A DNA stretch of 58,541 nucleotides from a virus, in the IMG/VR virus record IMGVR_UViG_3300032282_004643, positions 1-58,541 of that record, one strand, 5' to 3'. Positions 9,101-18,377 of this stretch are shown here, one piece after another. A program made the position numbers and the translations under genes. The notes below the pieces were generated by a model. That model was not told where the DNA came from and ran no database searches. It was given only the letters and a program-made list of their open reading frames with translations. How positions within the stretch are numbered: position 1 is the stretch's first letter; each line of letters starts with the position of its first letter.

Positions 9101-11073
9101 TTTAGAGCATTTGTAATTTCATCAAATATTTCAAAACTACCCGTTGTTGTTGTGTCGGTTTCTCTAATACCGACAACTTGTTCATTCAATCCAAATATAT
9201 TTAATAATGCTTTTAATGCATTAGCAGTACCACGAGTTCTATTCAAATACGGAGCATTGTGTAAAAATCTCTTCCACAGCTCAGTTGTTTGTTCTCGTTT
9301 CTTTGTTAAGCTGGTATCTGTGGTAAAACTATACAACGATGCGGCAGCGTTTGGATTTGTCAATGACAACCCAAATGATTTTGCTACATCCCAAACTAAA
9401 TCTTGTGACAGACCTGCCGTTGCAGTAACTTGTCTGTCATAAATTCTTGGTAAATGGTCAACGTATATCTTTACGTTATCAAAGAAGTGCCCAATTAACT
9501 TGGTAAATTTAATAAACTCTTGTGAATTTATGTCATCCAATAGATACGATGGTATTGCATTGGATAATAAATTTGGATTATTTTCATCATATCTTTGTGC
9601 AATAGCAACTTGTTGATCATACCAAGCAATTGCTTCTGCACTTGTTGGCGGGTATAGGTTTCCTTCCGTATCTCTTTTTGGCCATGTGCCATCCACATGA
9701 TATTCCGTTCCATTCAATTGCCAATATACGCTGGCACTGTATGCACTACCAGATTCGTAGAACAGATATCGTTCGTATCCATCAAAACCACGAATAATAT
9801 TTTCTATTTCCAACGCGGACGTTTTTGCTCCTTCTACCAAATATGCTGACGCAGATGGAATTTCATCAGGTGAATAAATGGTAACTATTGAACCTGTGTC
9901 AATTGTTAACGATCCAGAGTCGGTGATGAGAACAGGACTTGCGTATGTTGTATTTGTTGTAATGAATACATTTGTATCAATAATCGTAGCATCATTACCA
10001 AAGATTGAACTGGATGCAAGTCCGGCAATAAATCGTGACGAGTTTTCTAGTTCACGAATTTTTGTTAATTTTTGTTTAAACGCTTGTAATCGTAGTTCAG
10101 CAGAACTGTATGTAATAAAGTTTGCATAATTTGTATAATCTACGTTAAGTTCTGCTGATCTATAATCATCCGTGTACCATTTACGTAATATATTATTTTC
10201 AAATGTATATCCACCGTAATTATCACCAGATCCAGTTAAATTAATACCCGCGGTGGTCAGCGTTTGGTTGGATATTGTATGATTATATATGTTAAGTAAT
10301 TCAGTATCCGTAATAAAGCTTGCGGGACTTGTATTTTTTGGACGTAACCACAACGATGTATCTGGTTGTGGGAGGAGTTCAAACTTAACAGTATCAATTA
10401 TAGAGTTTGCAACTTCTCTACTAAGAAATACATTATTTCCCACATCAAATTGAAAGTCCAGTGGTGACAATAATTTGACTAATAATTTTGTAGCGTCATT
10501 AGGATCTAACTTCCAATTTGTAATAATTCTCTGGGTATCTTCACCAAAGTTTAATAATGTTTTTAGGAAACGATCTCTATCAAAATACTGGCTTACCTTA
10601 CTAGAAACTTCCGTAGTAAGTACTTCCAACAATGCAGAACGTAGTGGTACTTCTACAACATCGTATGCTGCAATATTAATACTCAGTGGTAAAACTTTTT
10701 CCGATGGTAGTGCGTCTTGTTCGGAAATGGTTATTATCAATGGTAATGTTTTAACAGAACCATCCAGTGGTGGAATGGAAACTGTTTGTGTTTGGACAAA
10801 TTGTTCGGTTGTTGTGATATTTGCAGATACAGATGGAAGTGCAATATTTGGTAATCCACGTAATATAACACCCGGTGCTGCAGCGTCTTCTACACCCGTA
10901 AGTTGTCCATTTTTATACAGTGCTATAATATCTGTACGTTTTGGATCAACAAATACAACACCACCAATTGCAGTTTTTACAGCAACAGCATTTGGAAAGT
11001 TTACATTTATATTATTAGCTTCTCGTAATGCAGCTATCTCTGCATCTGTAAGTGGTATTGTATTATTTGTCAT
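6148..11073 (-). CDS. Large baseplate/tail protein with LamG-like domain
   Basis: At 1641 residues this is the largest protein in the window. Around residues 595-625 is a segment (WKRFLHNAPYLNRTRGTAN followed by ALKALLNIFG) typical of P2 gpI-like tail proteins. Residues ~665-815 form a concanavalin/LamG-type sandwich ending in GYIDEVRVWGEQ, a carbohydrate-binding fold common in phage adhesins. The N-terminal 500 residues are baseplate-like and the C-terminal half is beta-rich. Its place downstream of gp25- and gp6-like genes suits a baseplate or fibre-anchoring protein. T4 gp7 is a positional analogue, but I see no clear homology. Confidence 0.7.
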   Translation of the reverse strand: MTNNTIPLTDAEIAALREANNINVNFPNAVAVKTAIGGVVFVDPKRTDIIALYKNGQLTGVEDAAAPGVILRGLPNIALPSVSANITTTEQFVQTQTVSIPPLDGSVKTLPLIITISEQDALPSEKVLPLSINIAAYDVVEVPLRSALLEVLTTEVSSKVSQYFDRDRFLKTLLNFGEDTQRIITNWKLDPNDATKLLVKLLSPLDFQFDVGNNVFLSREVANSIIDTVKFELLPQPDTSLWLRPKNTSPASFITDTELLNIYNHTISNQTLTTAGINLTGSGDNYGGYTFENNILRKWYTDDYRSAELNVDYTNYANFITYSSAELRLQAFKQKLTKIRELENSSRFIAGLASSSIFGNDATIIDTNVFITTNTTYASPVLITDSGSLTIDTGSIVTIYSPDEIPSASAYLVEGAKTSALEIENIIRGFDGYERYLFYESGSAYSASVYWQLNGTEYHVDGTWPKRDTEGNLYPPTSAEAIAWYDQQVAIAQRYDENNPNLLSNAIPSYLLDDINSQEFIKFTKLIGHFFDNVKIYVDHLPRIYDRQVTATAGLSQDLVWDVAKSFGLSLTNPNAAASLYSFTTDTSLTKKREQTTELWKRFLHNAPYLNRTRGTANALKALLNIFGLNEQVVGIRETDTTTTGSFEIFDEITNALNFNTGSYLVLPMSSSKRPVGTLQFRFNNATRVNTTLGVGDTAVPSGSWVVSLVTHPSASSPYGRIEVTNNIGGILLSSSYADMFDTEDYFDVMLRYDSSSMNLQVAQSDGEQILYSSSMSTTGSYLLDAWPATKNFYLGGSGSLSTNNFNGYIDEVRVWGEQINNNIFKAQVLDPGSFVGNNYTSPVESLWVRLSFHTPRNLVSGSIPNESPYRNKDGVSDPSLPLLPNLVNIIAVGFQNQSVYPYSMTRVSRKVRQYTTNAGAYSYGSNKIIIAPPPVFTEVTPGGELMLHKDRSIVDNKSRKQQQQTKNYLGFFVSPTDAVNNLLIRALGNVDIKRRVGYGPRYKSRYADIEALQNYYKQYYNATVNIPQFVRFFDKLAPTLFEQSSQLVPAKTILQTGIVIEPNILERKKLTAEKPLKLSGANTRRNQKFASTERTYVRDFDITLSTEVTLPSASGLVKQTAYFTDYSARFDINASTVTTGDANLTLNAQLNTVQPTGSALYSTYNANTLHVTQSMPMGEIFTGLLDGVTIETPGGQVKGDFNYYDGDGYKLNELQSVSSQLELFDSDIEKLSYITYLRTYAGLSLREAEQLAIGYKPGNIIDIGNLIGVNDSISQANIINVIPPRSDLEDYSVANYYIKSNGIYYFETVYKEIVGKNQLNFLTGTQATWSFGSTYNRNDVVVQYDAPSGSAKTSNGKLFRYIAQDAPSVSYNYPALDKNRWAPVFYTGKAVQTPYRIIFDVNKASGNESVFELPTTRVSISRPIVEPKRYSTKLTLGSVAANSRTTGLIRLQSLATLFSVNVGVSTTPTPAIRVRLYDSANARDADLNRVFGIEPLDNHGVLLDIKLENDSVNKNVGLYPPVTIINNDEGSTSSPVIYYTIDEVAGNTYNNGFIVTFNYFAIEAPIQLPVGYLPRHYRFYRDNLLATKRRNYIGCLQTQNTTTDGRSPVEVTFTAGTTLTVSPNVLQQEESLGGINLNVN

Positions 11074-11076
11074 GTT

Positions 11077-12558
11077 TTATACTTCGTATATTTTTCCATC
11101 AACACAACATCTTGTCAGCTCATCACAGACACGTGTTGGGTCAAAACTACCATCTCTACGATAGAAACAATCACTATTTTGCATACATTCTCCACAAATT
11201 CCCTGTCCACCGCCATTACCCGTACCACGGTCATATGTACATTTGCCGCTATCACGTGTAGCCGATGAATTGTAATTTGTCGCCGTAGGATCCATACATC
11301 CGTAAACTATGGTTTCATATCTACATTCACCGCTATCACGAACAGCATGTGGATTATAATTTATAGCTGATTTATCCATACAACCAGTTACATACATACA
11401 CGAATTATCATTTTCCGTTGCATCTGGATTATAATTTATTGCTGTGGAATCCGTACATCCTACTTTTGCTGGTTTTCCTGTATATTCGTCTGTACACGAT
11501 TCTCTGCATCCACCAACAATAGTATCTTGAATTAATCTACATACGTTGGTATACGAAGGATCTTGATTATTTGCAGGCCGTGTTTGTGTAATTTTACCAA
11601 TTTGTAAACATGGGTCTAACTTTACATCGTATGTACAACAATTTGTACATGATACTAAATTTTCACCTTGCACATAATTGTTTGCTAATGGGTCAGTACA
11701 TCCCGTAAACTTACAAGTTCCGTTATCTTTTTCAGCCGCAGGATCATAGTTAAAAGCTTTTGGATTTGTACATCCAACTTTATAATATTGACAACTACCA
11801 TTATCAATTACCGCATATCCATCAAAATTTTTGGCATTTGGATCGGTACATCCAACTGCTAGATCACTAATCTTATATCTGCAACATCCCTCACATATGG
11901 TATTAGCCAATGGATTATAATTTGTAGCATTTTTATCCATACATCCAATTATAATATCAATACAGCTACCATCATCTTGGGTTGCTTTTGAATTATAATT
12001 CAACGCATTTTTATTAGTACATCCGAGTATTTCCGCCGGCGGCGCTTTGTATGTACAGCTACCATCTTCCGTATTTGCTCGTGGATTAAAATTTAGTGCA
12101 TTGATATTTGTACAACCATATATTTTTGGAATACAAGTACCGTTATCAATAGTTGCACTTGGTGTATAATTTAACGCAGCAGGATCTGTACATCCATATA
12201 TTCCAACTGGTTGTGGTGGAAGTGGTGGAGGTGGTGGAGGTGGAGCAACCGGAATTATTACGGGAGTTGCCGTTACCACAAAATTAAGAGAACTATTTAG
12301 TACCCCGACAGGAAGTGTTTCGAGTGGTGCGGTCTGAAAATTTACCGTTATTTGTTTACTTTCATTGGGTCTTAACGTAATATTATTTGGTGAAACGGAC
12401 GATCCATCTAACGTACTAGATATATTCACTGTTAGTGTATAATTGGATGCCACATTTGTAGCAGTAAAAGTTGCTCCCGAAATAGCACGGGTTCGCAACT
12501 TATACGGTACTACAAGTTGGGTCTGTGACAGTTGTAAGTAATCTGCTGCATTGGCCAT
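11077..12558 (-). CDS. Virion-associated protein with ten Cys-rich GCTDP repeats
   Basis: A 493-residue protein. Residues 1-100 are an Ig-like beta domain, then a polyproline hinge (~105-117), then about ten repeats of the form GCTDPxAxNYNPxAxxDNGSC, with one ~50-residue Cys-rich insert between repeats 7 and 8. A Cys-rich tail (GICGEC, CCVDGK) closes it. Similar repeats occur in surface proteins of marine Bacteroidota; here they probably form a stiff disulfide- or metal-stabilised stalk. A fibre, fibritin or decoration role is inferred. The gene lies 3 bp before the 1641-residue gene. Confidence 0.72.
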   Translation of the reverse strand: MANAADYLQLSQTQLVVPYKLRTRAISGATFTATNVASNYTLTVNISSTLDGSSVSPNNITLRPNESKQITVNFQTAPLETLPVGVLNSSLNFVVTATPVIIPVAPPPPPPPLPPQPVGIYGCTDPAALNYTPSATIDNGTCIPKIYGCTNINALNFNPRANTEDGSCTYKAPPAEILGCTNKNALNYNSKATQDDGSCIDIIIGCMDKNATNYNPLANTICEGCCRYKISDLAVGCTDPNAKNFDGYAVIDNGSCQYYKVGCTNPKAFNYDPAAEKDNGTCKFTGCTDPLANNYVQGENLVSCTNCCTYDVKLDPCLQIGKITQTRPANNQDPSYTNVCRLIQDTIVGGCRESCTDEYTGKPAKVGCTDSTAINYNPDATENDNSCMYVTGCMDKSAINYNPHAVRDSGECRYETIVYGCMDPTATNYNSSATRDSGKCTYDRGTGNGGGQGICGECMQNSDCFYRRDGSFDPTRVCDELTRCCVDGKIYEV

Positions 12559-12566
12559 ATATTACC

Positions 12567-13445
12567 TCAGATATATCTAATTTGATTTTGTGTGAACAGA
12601 TTGATATTATTGTTTACCAATGCATTATCTATTGCTTTTTCGATGAGTGCACGGATTTCACTTTCTTGAAATCTATCAAACTGCTTTGTATTTTTTGTTA
12701 ATTCAACTAAATTTACGAACTCATCATAAATAGCTGCTGATATGAATTCTATGGTAAGATTTAGGTTATCTGGCAAATCTGCTTCTAAATTTATTAGCTG
12801 TGCTTGAAGTTCTGGGTTGAAGTTTAGTAATGAGTCATTTATCATTGAAATGAACTCCTGAACTTGTTGCTCACCTGTTTCTGTTTGGGTAATGGTATCT
12901 CCTTGTCCAACCCCAACAGTTCCACCAACAAGTCCAGCCGCCAACACACGAGGTACACCAGGTTCTATAAACTCAAATAATTCACTTTGTTCCACATCGG
13001 TAAATGTTGTATTGAACCCAAGACGTAATTCCGTTCTGGATGGTGCGACTTCTTCGATTGTTAATTTTCTATCCGTATACGTACCAATTTCATCGGAAAA
13101 TAAATTTATAGTAGTAGTATAGGTTCCAGGAGGAATAATCAGTCCCAGTTCCTTCTGTACACGGGTCATATCCACTATAATTTTTTCATCTTTACTACCG
13201 TCCGGTAATATCACGGTTCGTGATGAAAGTATTCCTGTATTTACTGGTATAATTACCGACCCAACCAGTCTATTTACCGAATCGTAAAAATGCATCTCTA
13301 CATTATCGTCTACATCAAAACCAAACTCAGCAGGTAATCTTCCTTCAATAATATCAATATCTGTTTCCGACTCGGCGATACGAGAGACTGAGAATGATTG
13401 AGGATTTCTCGGTATTACTTCAACATAATTTTCTTGATTTGCCAT
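12567..13445 (-). CDS. Unknown virion-module protein
   Basis: A 292-residue acidic protein. Residues 1-130 are beta-rich and resemble baseplate or fibre Ig-like domains; the C-terminal half is predicted helical with acidic stretches. I do not recognise a family. It starts 3 bp after the stop of the upstream gene and ends 8 bp before the repeat protein, so it is part of one tail operon. Confidence 0.6.
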   Translation of the reverse strand: MANQENYVEVIPRNPQSFSVSRIAESETDIDIIEGRLPAEFGFDVDDNVEMHFYDSVNRLVGSVIIPVNTGILSSRTVILPDGSKDEKIIVDMTRVQKELGLIIPPGTYTTTINLFSDEIGTYTDRKLTIEEVAPSRTELRLGFNTTFTDVEQSELFEFIEPGVPRVLAAGLVGGTVGVGQGDTITQTETGEQQVQEFISMINDSLLNFNPELQAQLINLEADLPDNLNLTIEFISAAIYDEFVNLVELTKNTKQFDRFQESEIRALIEKAIDNALVNNNINLFTQNQIRYI

Positions 13446-13448
13446 AAA

Positions 13449-14663
13449 TTAACAATCCTTTGCTAAGATATCTTGCAACTTTTTCTTCGCACTTTCTAGG
13501 CTGAGTAGTATCTCGTTTTTATTCATACCTACTGTTTTTTTACCTAATAACGATTCCACCGCGGCACCCGGAATGAGAGGTGCCGCTATAACAGCTCCCA
13601 GTAATGAACCTATTGGTCCCGCCTTGCTTGCAAATTTAACAATAGCGCCGGCTGCTTTAGAAAATATATTAACTTTTTGTTTTTTCTTACCGTATCCTGG
13701 GATTGGCCCCGTTATTGCGTTTTGTTTTGCAATTTCTTCATCAATTTTTTTAATCTTATTTTCTATATCTTTACGTTTTACTTTACGTTCTGATTTTTTA
13801 CCAACTCCCAAGAATCCCTTTTTACCCTTTGCAACAGTAATATATTCGCAATTTCCACTTTGATCCACACCTTGTTGTGTGGAATCTTCAACTTTTTGAA
13901 TACCACTGTTAAGTAGTGAAATTGCTTGGTTAATAATCTCCGTTCCCTTAACCTTACCCGCAACTTTTGGAATTGTTTGAATCAAATCTTCTTCAAGAAT
14001 TTCTGGTAATGGATTGATAATATCTTGTGCTCCATCAGTTTCACCATAATCATCTGTTAATCCAGCAAAATCCAATGCTCCTAATTCATCTGCTTCCTCT
14101 GCCGTCAATACCTCTGCTGGATTTGGATCTTGTGCGTTAATTGCCGATGCAAATCCTTCATCTAGTGCAGTATTAATAGCCTCGTTTGTTTCTGCAATTG
14201 CGTCAGGATTTCCAGAATCTATTGCTGCATTTAAGTCATCAAGTGCCAATGCTGCCTGCAATGCAGCATCACGTTGTTCACGTAATGTCTGTAATGTAGG
14301 ATCTTCTGGCAACGCCAGATCGTCCGTTAATTCTTGAAAATAATTATCTATTGGTACAACTTGGTACATATCTCGAACTACGGAGTTTGGGTAATATTGT
14401 GGTGTGGTTATATCTACTGCACCAATTGGCATTTTAACCACAGGAATATTATTTGCTGTACGTTCCACCATACTTTCACTTGGTAATCCCAATATGTCCG
14501 AACGACCAGTTGCAATTAACCGAGGGGTAAAAAATTGCGTTTCTGCGGTAAATTGTATTGTTTCTCCTGATGTCAATGGAATTTGTAATACCAAATCAGA
14601 AGAACCCGTAGTAAAGTCCTTTGCTTCTACAATAGTTTTGTCTATAACATTTAATATAGGCAT
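13449..14663 (-). CDS. Unknown virion-module protein with basic helical segment and Gly/Ala-rich C-terminus
   Basis: A 404-residue protein. The N-terminal ~110 residues are beta-type, the middle is acidic and helical, and residues ~290-320 are strongly basic (KGKKGFLGVGKKSERKVKRK region). A hydrophobic Gly/Ala/Pro segment (~345-380) could contact or insert into membrane. This order recalls proteins that work at tail-tip or ejection steps, but there is no recognisable family. It overlaps no neighbour and is 1 bp from the nucleotidyltransferase gene. Confidence 0.58.
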   Translation of the reverse strand: MPILNVIDKTIVEAKDFTTGSSDLVLQIPLTSGETIQFTAETQFFTPRLIATGRSDILGLPSESMVERTANNIPVVKMPIGAVDITTPQYYPNSVVRDMYQVVPIDNYFQELTDDLALPEDPTLQTLREQRDAALQAALALDDLNAAIDSGNPDAIAETNEAINTALDEGFASAINAQDPNPAEVLTAEEADELGALDFAGLTDDYGETDGAQDIINPLPEILEEDLIQTIPKVAGKVKGTEIINQAISLLNSGIQKVEDSTQQGVDQSGNCEYITVAKGKKGFLGVGKKSERKVKRKDIENKIKKIDEEIAKQNAITGPIPGYGKKKQKVNIFSKAAGAIVKFASKAGPIGSLLGAVIAAPLIPGAAVESLLGKKTVGMNKNEILLSLESAKKKLQDILAKDC

Positions 14664-14664
14664 A

Positions 14665-15390
14665 TTACTTTACTTCCGTTACTGAGAGTTGCTTGTCCGT
14701 TACTACGTTTTGTAGTTTTGTTAATTTATCCATATACCCAGCTCTTCGTAATAACTTAAATGCAAGATTTTCTGTGGAAAACTCACCACCAAGTTGTAAT
14801 CCAGATTGTCTAAATTTACCCAACTTGTCACGGAATTTTTCAATTTTTTTATCCAATCCGTCAAGTTGACCATCTTGAAATTGTTTTACCAATTGATTAT
14901 ACACACTAGTAAAATATCTTACCTTAGTCATTACATCTTGTTCATCATATACCGGTGTTTCTTTTTTTGGTTCTTTAATCCAAGTATCTTTCATCACACT
15001 GTATAGTCCCGTTGCAACGTGTGGTGACTTTTCATCTTCGACATACACTTCCACATCATATCCCTTGATTGTAATATCATGTTTATCATTCCACTTTGAC
15101 TTTGCTAACAAGAAAAATTGTGATAATAATTCGTTATCTTTTCCAAAATCAAATAATAAATGAATATCAACATCGGAGTAGTCTGAGTAGTTGTAGTTTG
15201 CTAAACTTCCGGTAAACACTATGTCTTTGATTTTTGGTTTATTTTCCAACTCAATACTATCATAGAACTCCTTTGCAATTCTCAAAAGAGCTTTACGAAT
15301 ATTTGGGTTAAGTTTATTGTCAGATGTCCAGAACTGTCTATTCAGGTCTGGTTGCACCTTAAAGGTTTTAATCAAGTCATCGAAAGTCAT
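14665..15390 (-). CDS. Pol-beta-type nucleotidyltransferase inside the tail operon
   Basis: A 241-residue protein with the minimal nucleotidyltransferase signature: G61-S62 followed by D73-x-D75 (GSLANYNYSDYSDVDIH), and a further DVEVYVED strand near residue 110 for the third acidic residue. The family transfers NMP groups to proteins, RNA or small molecules. The substrate cannot be read here. It abuts the structural gene at 15391 with no gap, so it is made with the tail proteins and could modify a virion or host component. Confidence 0.75.
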   Translation of the reverse strand: MTFDDLIKTFKVQPDLNRQFWTSDNKLNPNIRKALLRIAKEFYDSIELENKPKIKDIVFTGSLANYNYSDYSDVDIHLLFDFGKDNELLSQFFLLAKSKWNDKHDITIKGYDVEVYVEDEKSPHVATGLYSVMKDTWIKEPKKETPVYDEQDVMTKVRYFTSVYNQLVKQFQDGQLDGLDKKIEKFRDKLGKFRQSGLQLGGEFSTENLAFKLLRRAGYMDKLTKLQNVVTDKQLSVTEVK

Positions 15391-16425
15391 TTATTTTACC
15401 AAGAAGGTAAATACATCAGGAATAATACTTGTGTCGGAATCACCATTATCAATTTGAAGATTTACAGTATAATATCTGTTCTTGTATAAATTTGATGTGT
15501 CCAATACAAAGTATGATCCGGTTGCGTCACAACTTAGTTTTGCACTAGCATCTATTGGGTATACAGGAACATTTGCTTGTTTATCAACCACACTAAAATA
15601 TGATGTTTTTGGTAAGTAGTATATGCTCTTGTATCTGAGTGTTGCGTCGAAATTTTTTCGTGGATATTTGTCTCTTACAATAAGTCTAAGTTTTTCTTTT
15701 GATCCACGAATGTATGTTTCTTTTGCATTCTTAGGAACCACGGAAATATCCACAGTATTTGGTATAGCTTTTAATGCAGACCCAGTTACAAACATAGAAT
15801 CATCCCACGCAACTTCCAATGTTGGTTGGTGAATTGTATGTGTCTGTTTTGAAAAGAATTTTATATTACCTTCATTGGTATAATCTGCTTCCGATACACT
15901 TGGATATTTAACCAATAATCCATACCAAGGAAGTGATTGCGAAATTACAGGTCTTAATATTGACGATACATCTATACGTAAATCTTGTAGTGGATACTCA
16001 TCCAACGTTATACTTTGTGATGGCGTTGTATAATAATCACCACCCACATTACTCCACGATACCGAGGTGGTTGCTTGTCTCCACGTAGCACCATCACCAG
16101 CATTTTTTGTTTGTTGTACATAGTATCCACTACCTTCGGTCCACGAAGAAGATACTTTATACACCAATAACTGTTGTGAATATGGAAGTTTCTGTGCGTT
16201 TGCTATTTTTAAATTTAAATAATATGACGCGGTTGCCGGGAACGATCCGCTGTTAGATATATTAAAATTTAATAATGTTCGAGCCGCACTAGCGGAGTAC
16301 GCAATTTCCAAATCTTCTGGATTTGCTACTTTTCCTACTTCAAGAATTTCATCCAACCCAGCATTGTTTGTTGGATTACGTTGATATAGGGTTGTGTCTG
16401 CGGAGGATGTTAGGAATATTCTCAT
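15391..16425 (-). CDS. DNRLRE/CBM-like domain tail protein
   Basis: A 344-residue protein. Residues 1-215 fit the DNRLRE/CBM96-like pattern: DTTLYQ near the start, LLNFNIS, YYLNLKIANA, VYKVSSSWTEG and a terminal PTLEVAW strand. That fold is found in secreted carbohydrate-binding proteins. The remaining ~130 residues form another beta domain. It overlaps the gp6-like gene by four bases (ATGA) and probably decorates the baseplate or a fibre and binds host glycans. Confidence 0.65.
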   Translation of the reverse strand: MRIFLTSSADTTLYQRNPTNNAGLDEILEVGKVANPEDLEIAYSASAARTLLNFNISNSGSFPATASYYLNLKIANAQKLPYSQQLLVYKVSSSWTEGSGYYVQQTKNAGDGATWRQATTSVSWSNVGGDYYTTPSQSITLDEYPLQDLRIDVSSILRPVISQSLPWYGLLVKYPSVSEADYTNEGNIKFFSKQTHTIHQPTLEVAWDDSMFVTGSALKAIPNTVDISVVPKNAKETYIRGSKEKLRLIVRDKYPRKNFDATLRYKSIYYLPKTSYFSVVDKQANVPVYPIDASAKLSCDATGSYFVLDTSNLYKNRYYTVNLQIDNGDSDTSIIPDVFTFLVK

Positions 16426-18365
16426 TGTCTTGCACTTCCTACGATATCATCTTCTGGATAACGTATTTCAAAAATACAAGGATCCAGTGATGGGTAAATT
16501 ACACCATTATCTGTTGCTTCTGTTATATCGTATCTATAAGGTTTGTAATCTCTACCATCCTTATAGAAATATTTGTTAACAATTTCTAATTTATTTACAC
16601 TTTGTACACCATCTTGTGCTTGGAGTAATAGTTGCAAGTCTCCCAAACGAATTGGTTGGTTGATGTTCCACTTATCAATGTCAAAATAATCTTTTATAGC
16701 ACCCAGACATACAGTAACTACATCACTCATATTATAATTTTTGAACACGGTAATGTCAAAGTTTACACCGATGTTCACAACGAACGCGTCTAAAATGTTT
16801 ACCTGATCAGTTAACATTCTATATTCGGATAAGTATTTTTGAAGATTTGATTTTACCAATTGATTTAGATTTGTAATCTTCTTATTTTGATTGTATCCCA
16901 ACACATATAAGTTGATTGCGTTTGGTTTTGGATTATCATCAACAAACTGTCTAATTGTCTGATCAACTTGTTGTGGTGTTACTTGTGCTTGAATTTTTGA
17001 TTGTAATGTATCTGAGATAGCAAATACCTTAGCAACCGCGCCGTATTTAGCTGGCATTGCAAGTGTTCTAGCTTCGTAGTCTCTACGTGTAACAACACGA
17101 TTTTGTGCGGAGAATGATGCTAATGCACGTTGTCGAATTTCTTCGACAGTTTCACCATCCAATCCACCTGTTGCTGGCATTTCATTATATACGGTAACAG
17201 TACTTACTATGTCGTTAAATAAAGCTAATTCGGTAGAATTGAATTCCGTTGTTCTATTTATGATATTTAATTGACCAACTTGGGTTATAGTACCAGATGC
17301 TACGTTACTATCAACTCCGCCACCAGTAACATATTCAACAGTTAAATCTGTGTTTGCAGGAGCGATACCAAAGTTGTCTGTGTCTAATAAATCTGTATTA
17401 CTTAATGATACACTTGCTAAATTTGTACCATAATCGGAGTTTGCAACTTGTTGTGAGTCCAAATATACAATATCTTCCGAGACATTACCACGACCAGAAC
17501 CAAATACCAATTGTGTAGATTTATCAGTTGTTAATCGTGTAACATATCTTCTGGGAACAGATCTATATGTTATGGAATACGATGGACTAATGGATTCACT
17601 TACACTTGCTTTGTAACTAACTGATCTATCATCAATAATAGTATCTTGTGCTAGATAATCTACCTCGTACCAAGGATATCCATCGGAATCAGTTACTTTT
17701 GTAATTGCTGTTACGTTCTTATCCCCAATAGTAATGGTAGAAAATTTTGCAGGATCACCAATAGTGAACGTTTCCTGTTTTACATCACCAGCAATTACTT
17801 TCACTTTTTTAGTTACTAAATAGGTAACAGGTAATAGCGTTGTTGAATCCAACTGTCGTGGTACTATCGCTCTATCAATTGGGTCGTTAAAATCTACCAT
17901 ATCTTTTGTTCTAAACGAAACAATATTTGGACCTTGTGTAGATATAGTAGAATTTCTATCTATTTTTAAGAAATAATTTGCATCCGGTATGTACCCATCA
18001 CTGGCTCCTAGTGCGGGAACTATTTGTGATATGAGTACTTCTGCCGTAGCCGGAACAATCACTTTTGGTTTATATCCCATTGCCTGTGCTATACTAATTA
18101 TATTTTTTTCTTCTTCTGCGTAGGCCAATAGATTTTCTTTAAATTGATTATCCACATAGAATGACAATACATCGCCAACATATGCAGCTAATTCCAACAT
18201 AATCATACCCGGATTGGCTTCGTTAAAATCCGTCCAAGTTGTTGGGTAATAGTTTTTAATAAACGTGATGAGGTCACCCTTAAAATCAACAAATGACTTG
18301 TTAAGGTATCTTACCTCTTTTGGTGCCACGGATAGTTTATTTAATACATTATTGGTTGTAGCCAT
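16422..18365 (-). CDS. Baseplate wedge protein, T4 gp6 / baseplate J family
   Basis: A 647-residue protein, close to T4 gp6 (660). The N-terminus (FIKNYYPTTWTDFNEANPGM, then LELAAYVGDVLSFYVDNQ) is the hallmark of gp6/gpJ baseplate wedge proteins. A central region contains GETVEEIRQRALASFSAQNR, followed by RRDYEARTLAMP, both typical of the J domain. gp6 forms the ring that holds baseplate wedges together and drives sheath contraction. The gp25-like gene lies 12 bp upstream, the expected order. Confidence 0.9.
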   Translation of the reverse strand: MATTNNVLNKLSVAPKEVRYLNKSFVDFKGDLITFIKNYYPTTWTDFNEANPGMIMLELAAYVGDVLSFYVDNQFKENLLAYAEEEKNIISIAQAMGYKPKVIVPATAEVLISQIVPALGASDGYIPDANYFLKIDRNSTISTQGPNIVSFRTKDMVDFNDPIDRAIVPRQLDSTTLLPVTYLVTKKVKVIAGDVKQETFTIGDPAKFSTITIGDKNVTAITKVTDSDGYPWYEVDYLAQDTIIDDRSVSYKASVSESISPSYSITYRSVPRRYVTRLTTDKSTQLVFGSGRGNVSEDIVYLDSQQVANSDYGTNLASVSLSNTDLLDTDNFGIAPANTDLTVEYVTGGGVDSNVASGTITQVGQLNIINRTTEFNSTELALFNDIVSTVTVYNEMPATGGLDGETVEEIRQRALASFSAQNRVVTRRDYEARTLAMPAKYGAVAKVFAISDTLQSKIQAQVTPQQVDQTIRQFVDDNPKPNAINLYVLGYNQNKKITNLNQLVKSNLQKYLSEYRMLTDQVNILDAFVVNIGVNFDITVFKNYNMSDVVTVCLGAIKDYFDIDKWNINQPIRLGDLQLLLQAQDGVQSVNKLEIVNKYFYKDGRDYKPYRYDITEATDNGVIYPSLDPCIFEIRYPEDDIVGSARQ

Positions 18366-18377
18366 TATCTATCTCTA

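Noticed and set aside
6148-11073. Plus-strand ORFs opposite the tail genes (for example 8894-9442 and 10475-11164)
   Set aside because: They mirror codon-biased minus-strand genes, lack ribosome sites and have no recognisable domains.
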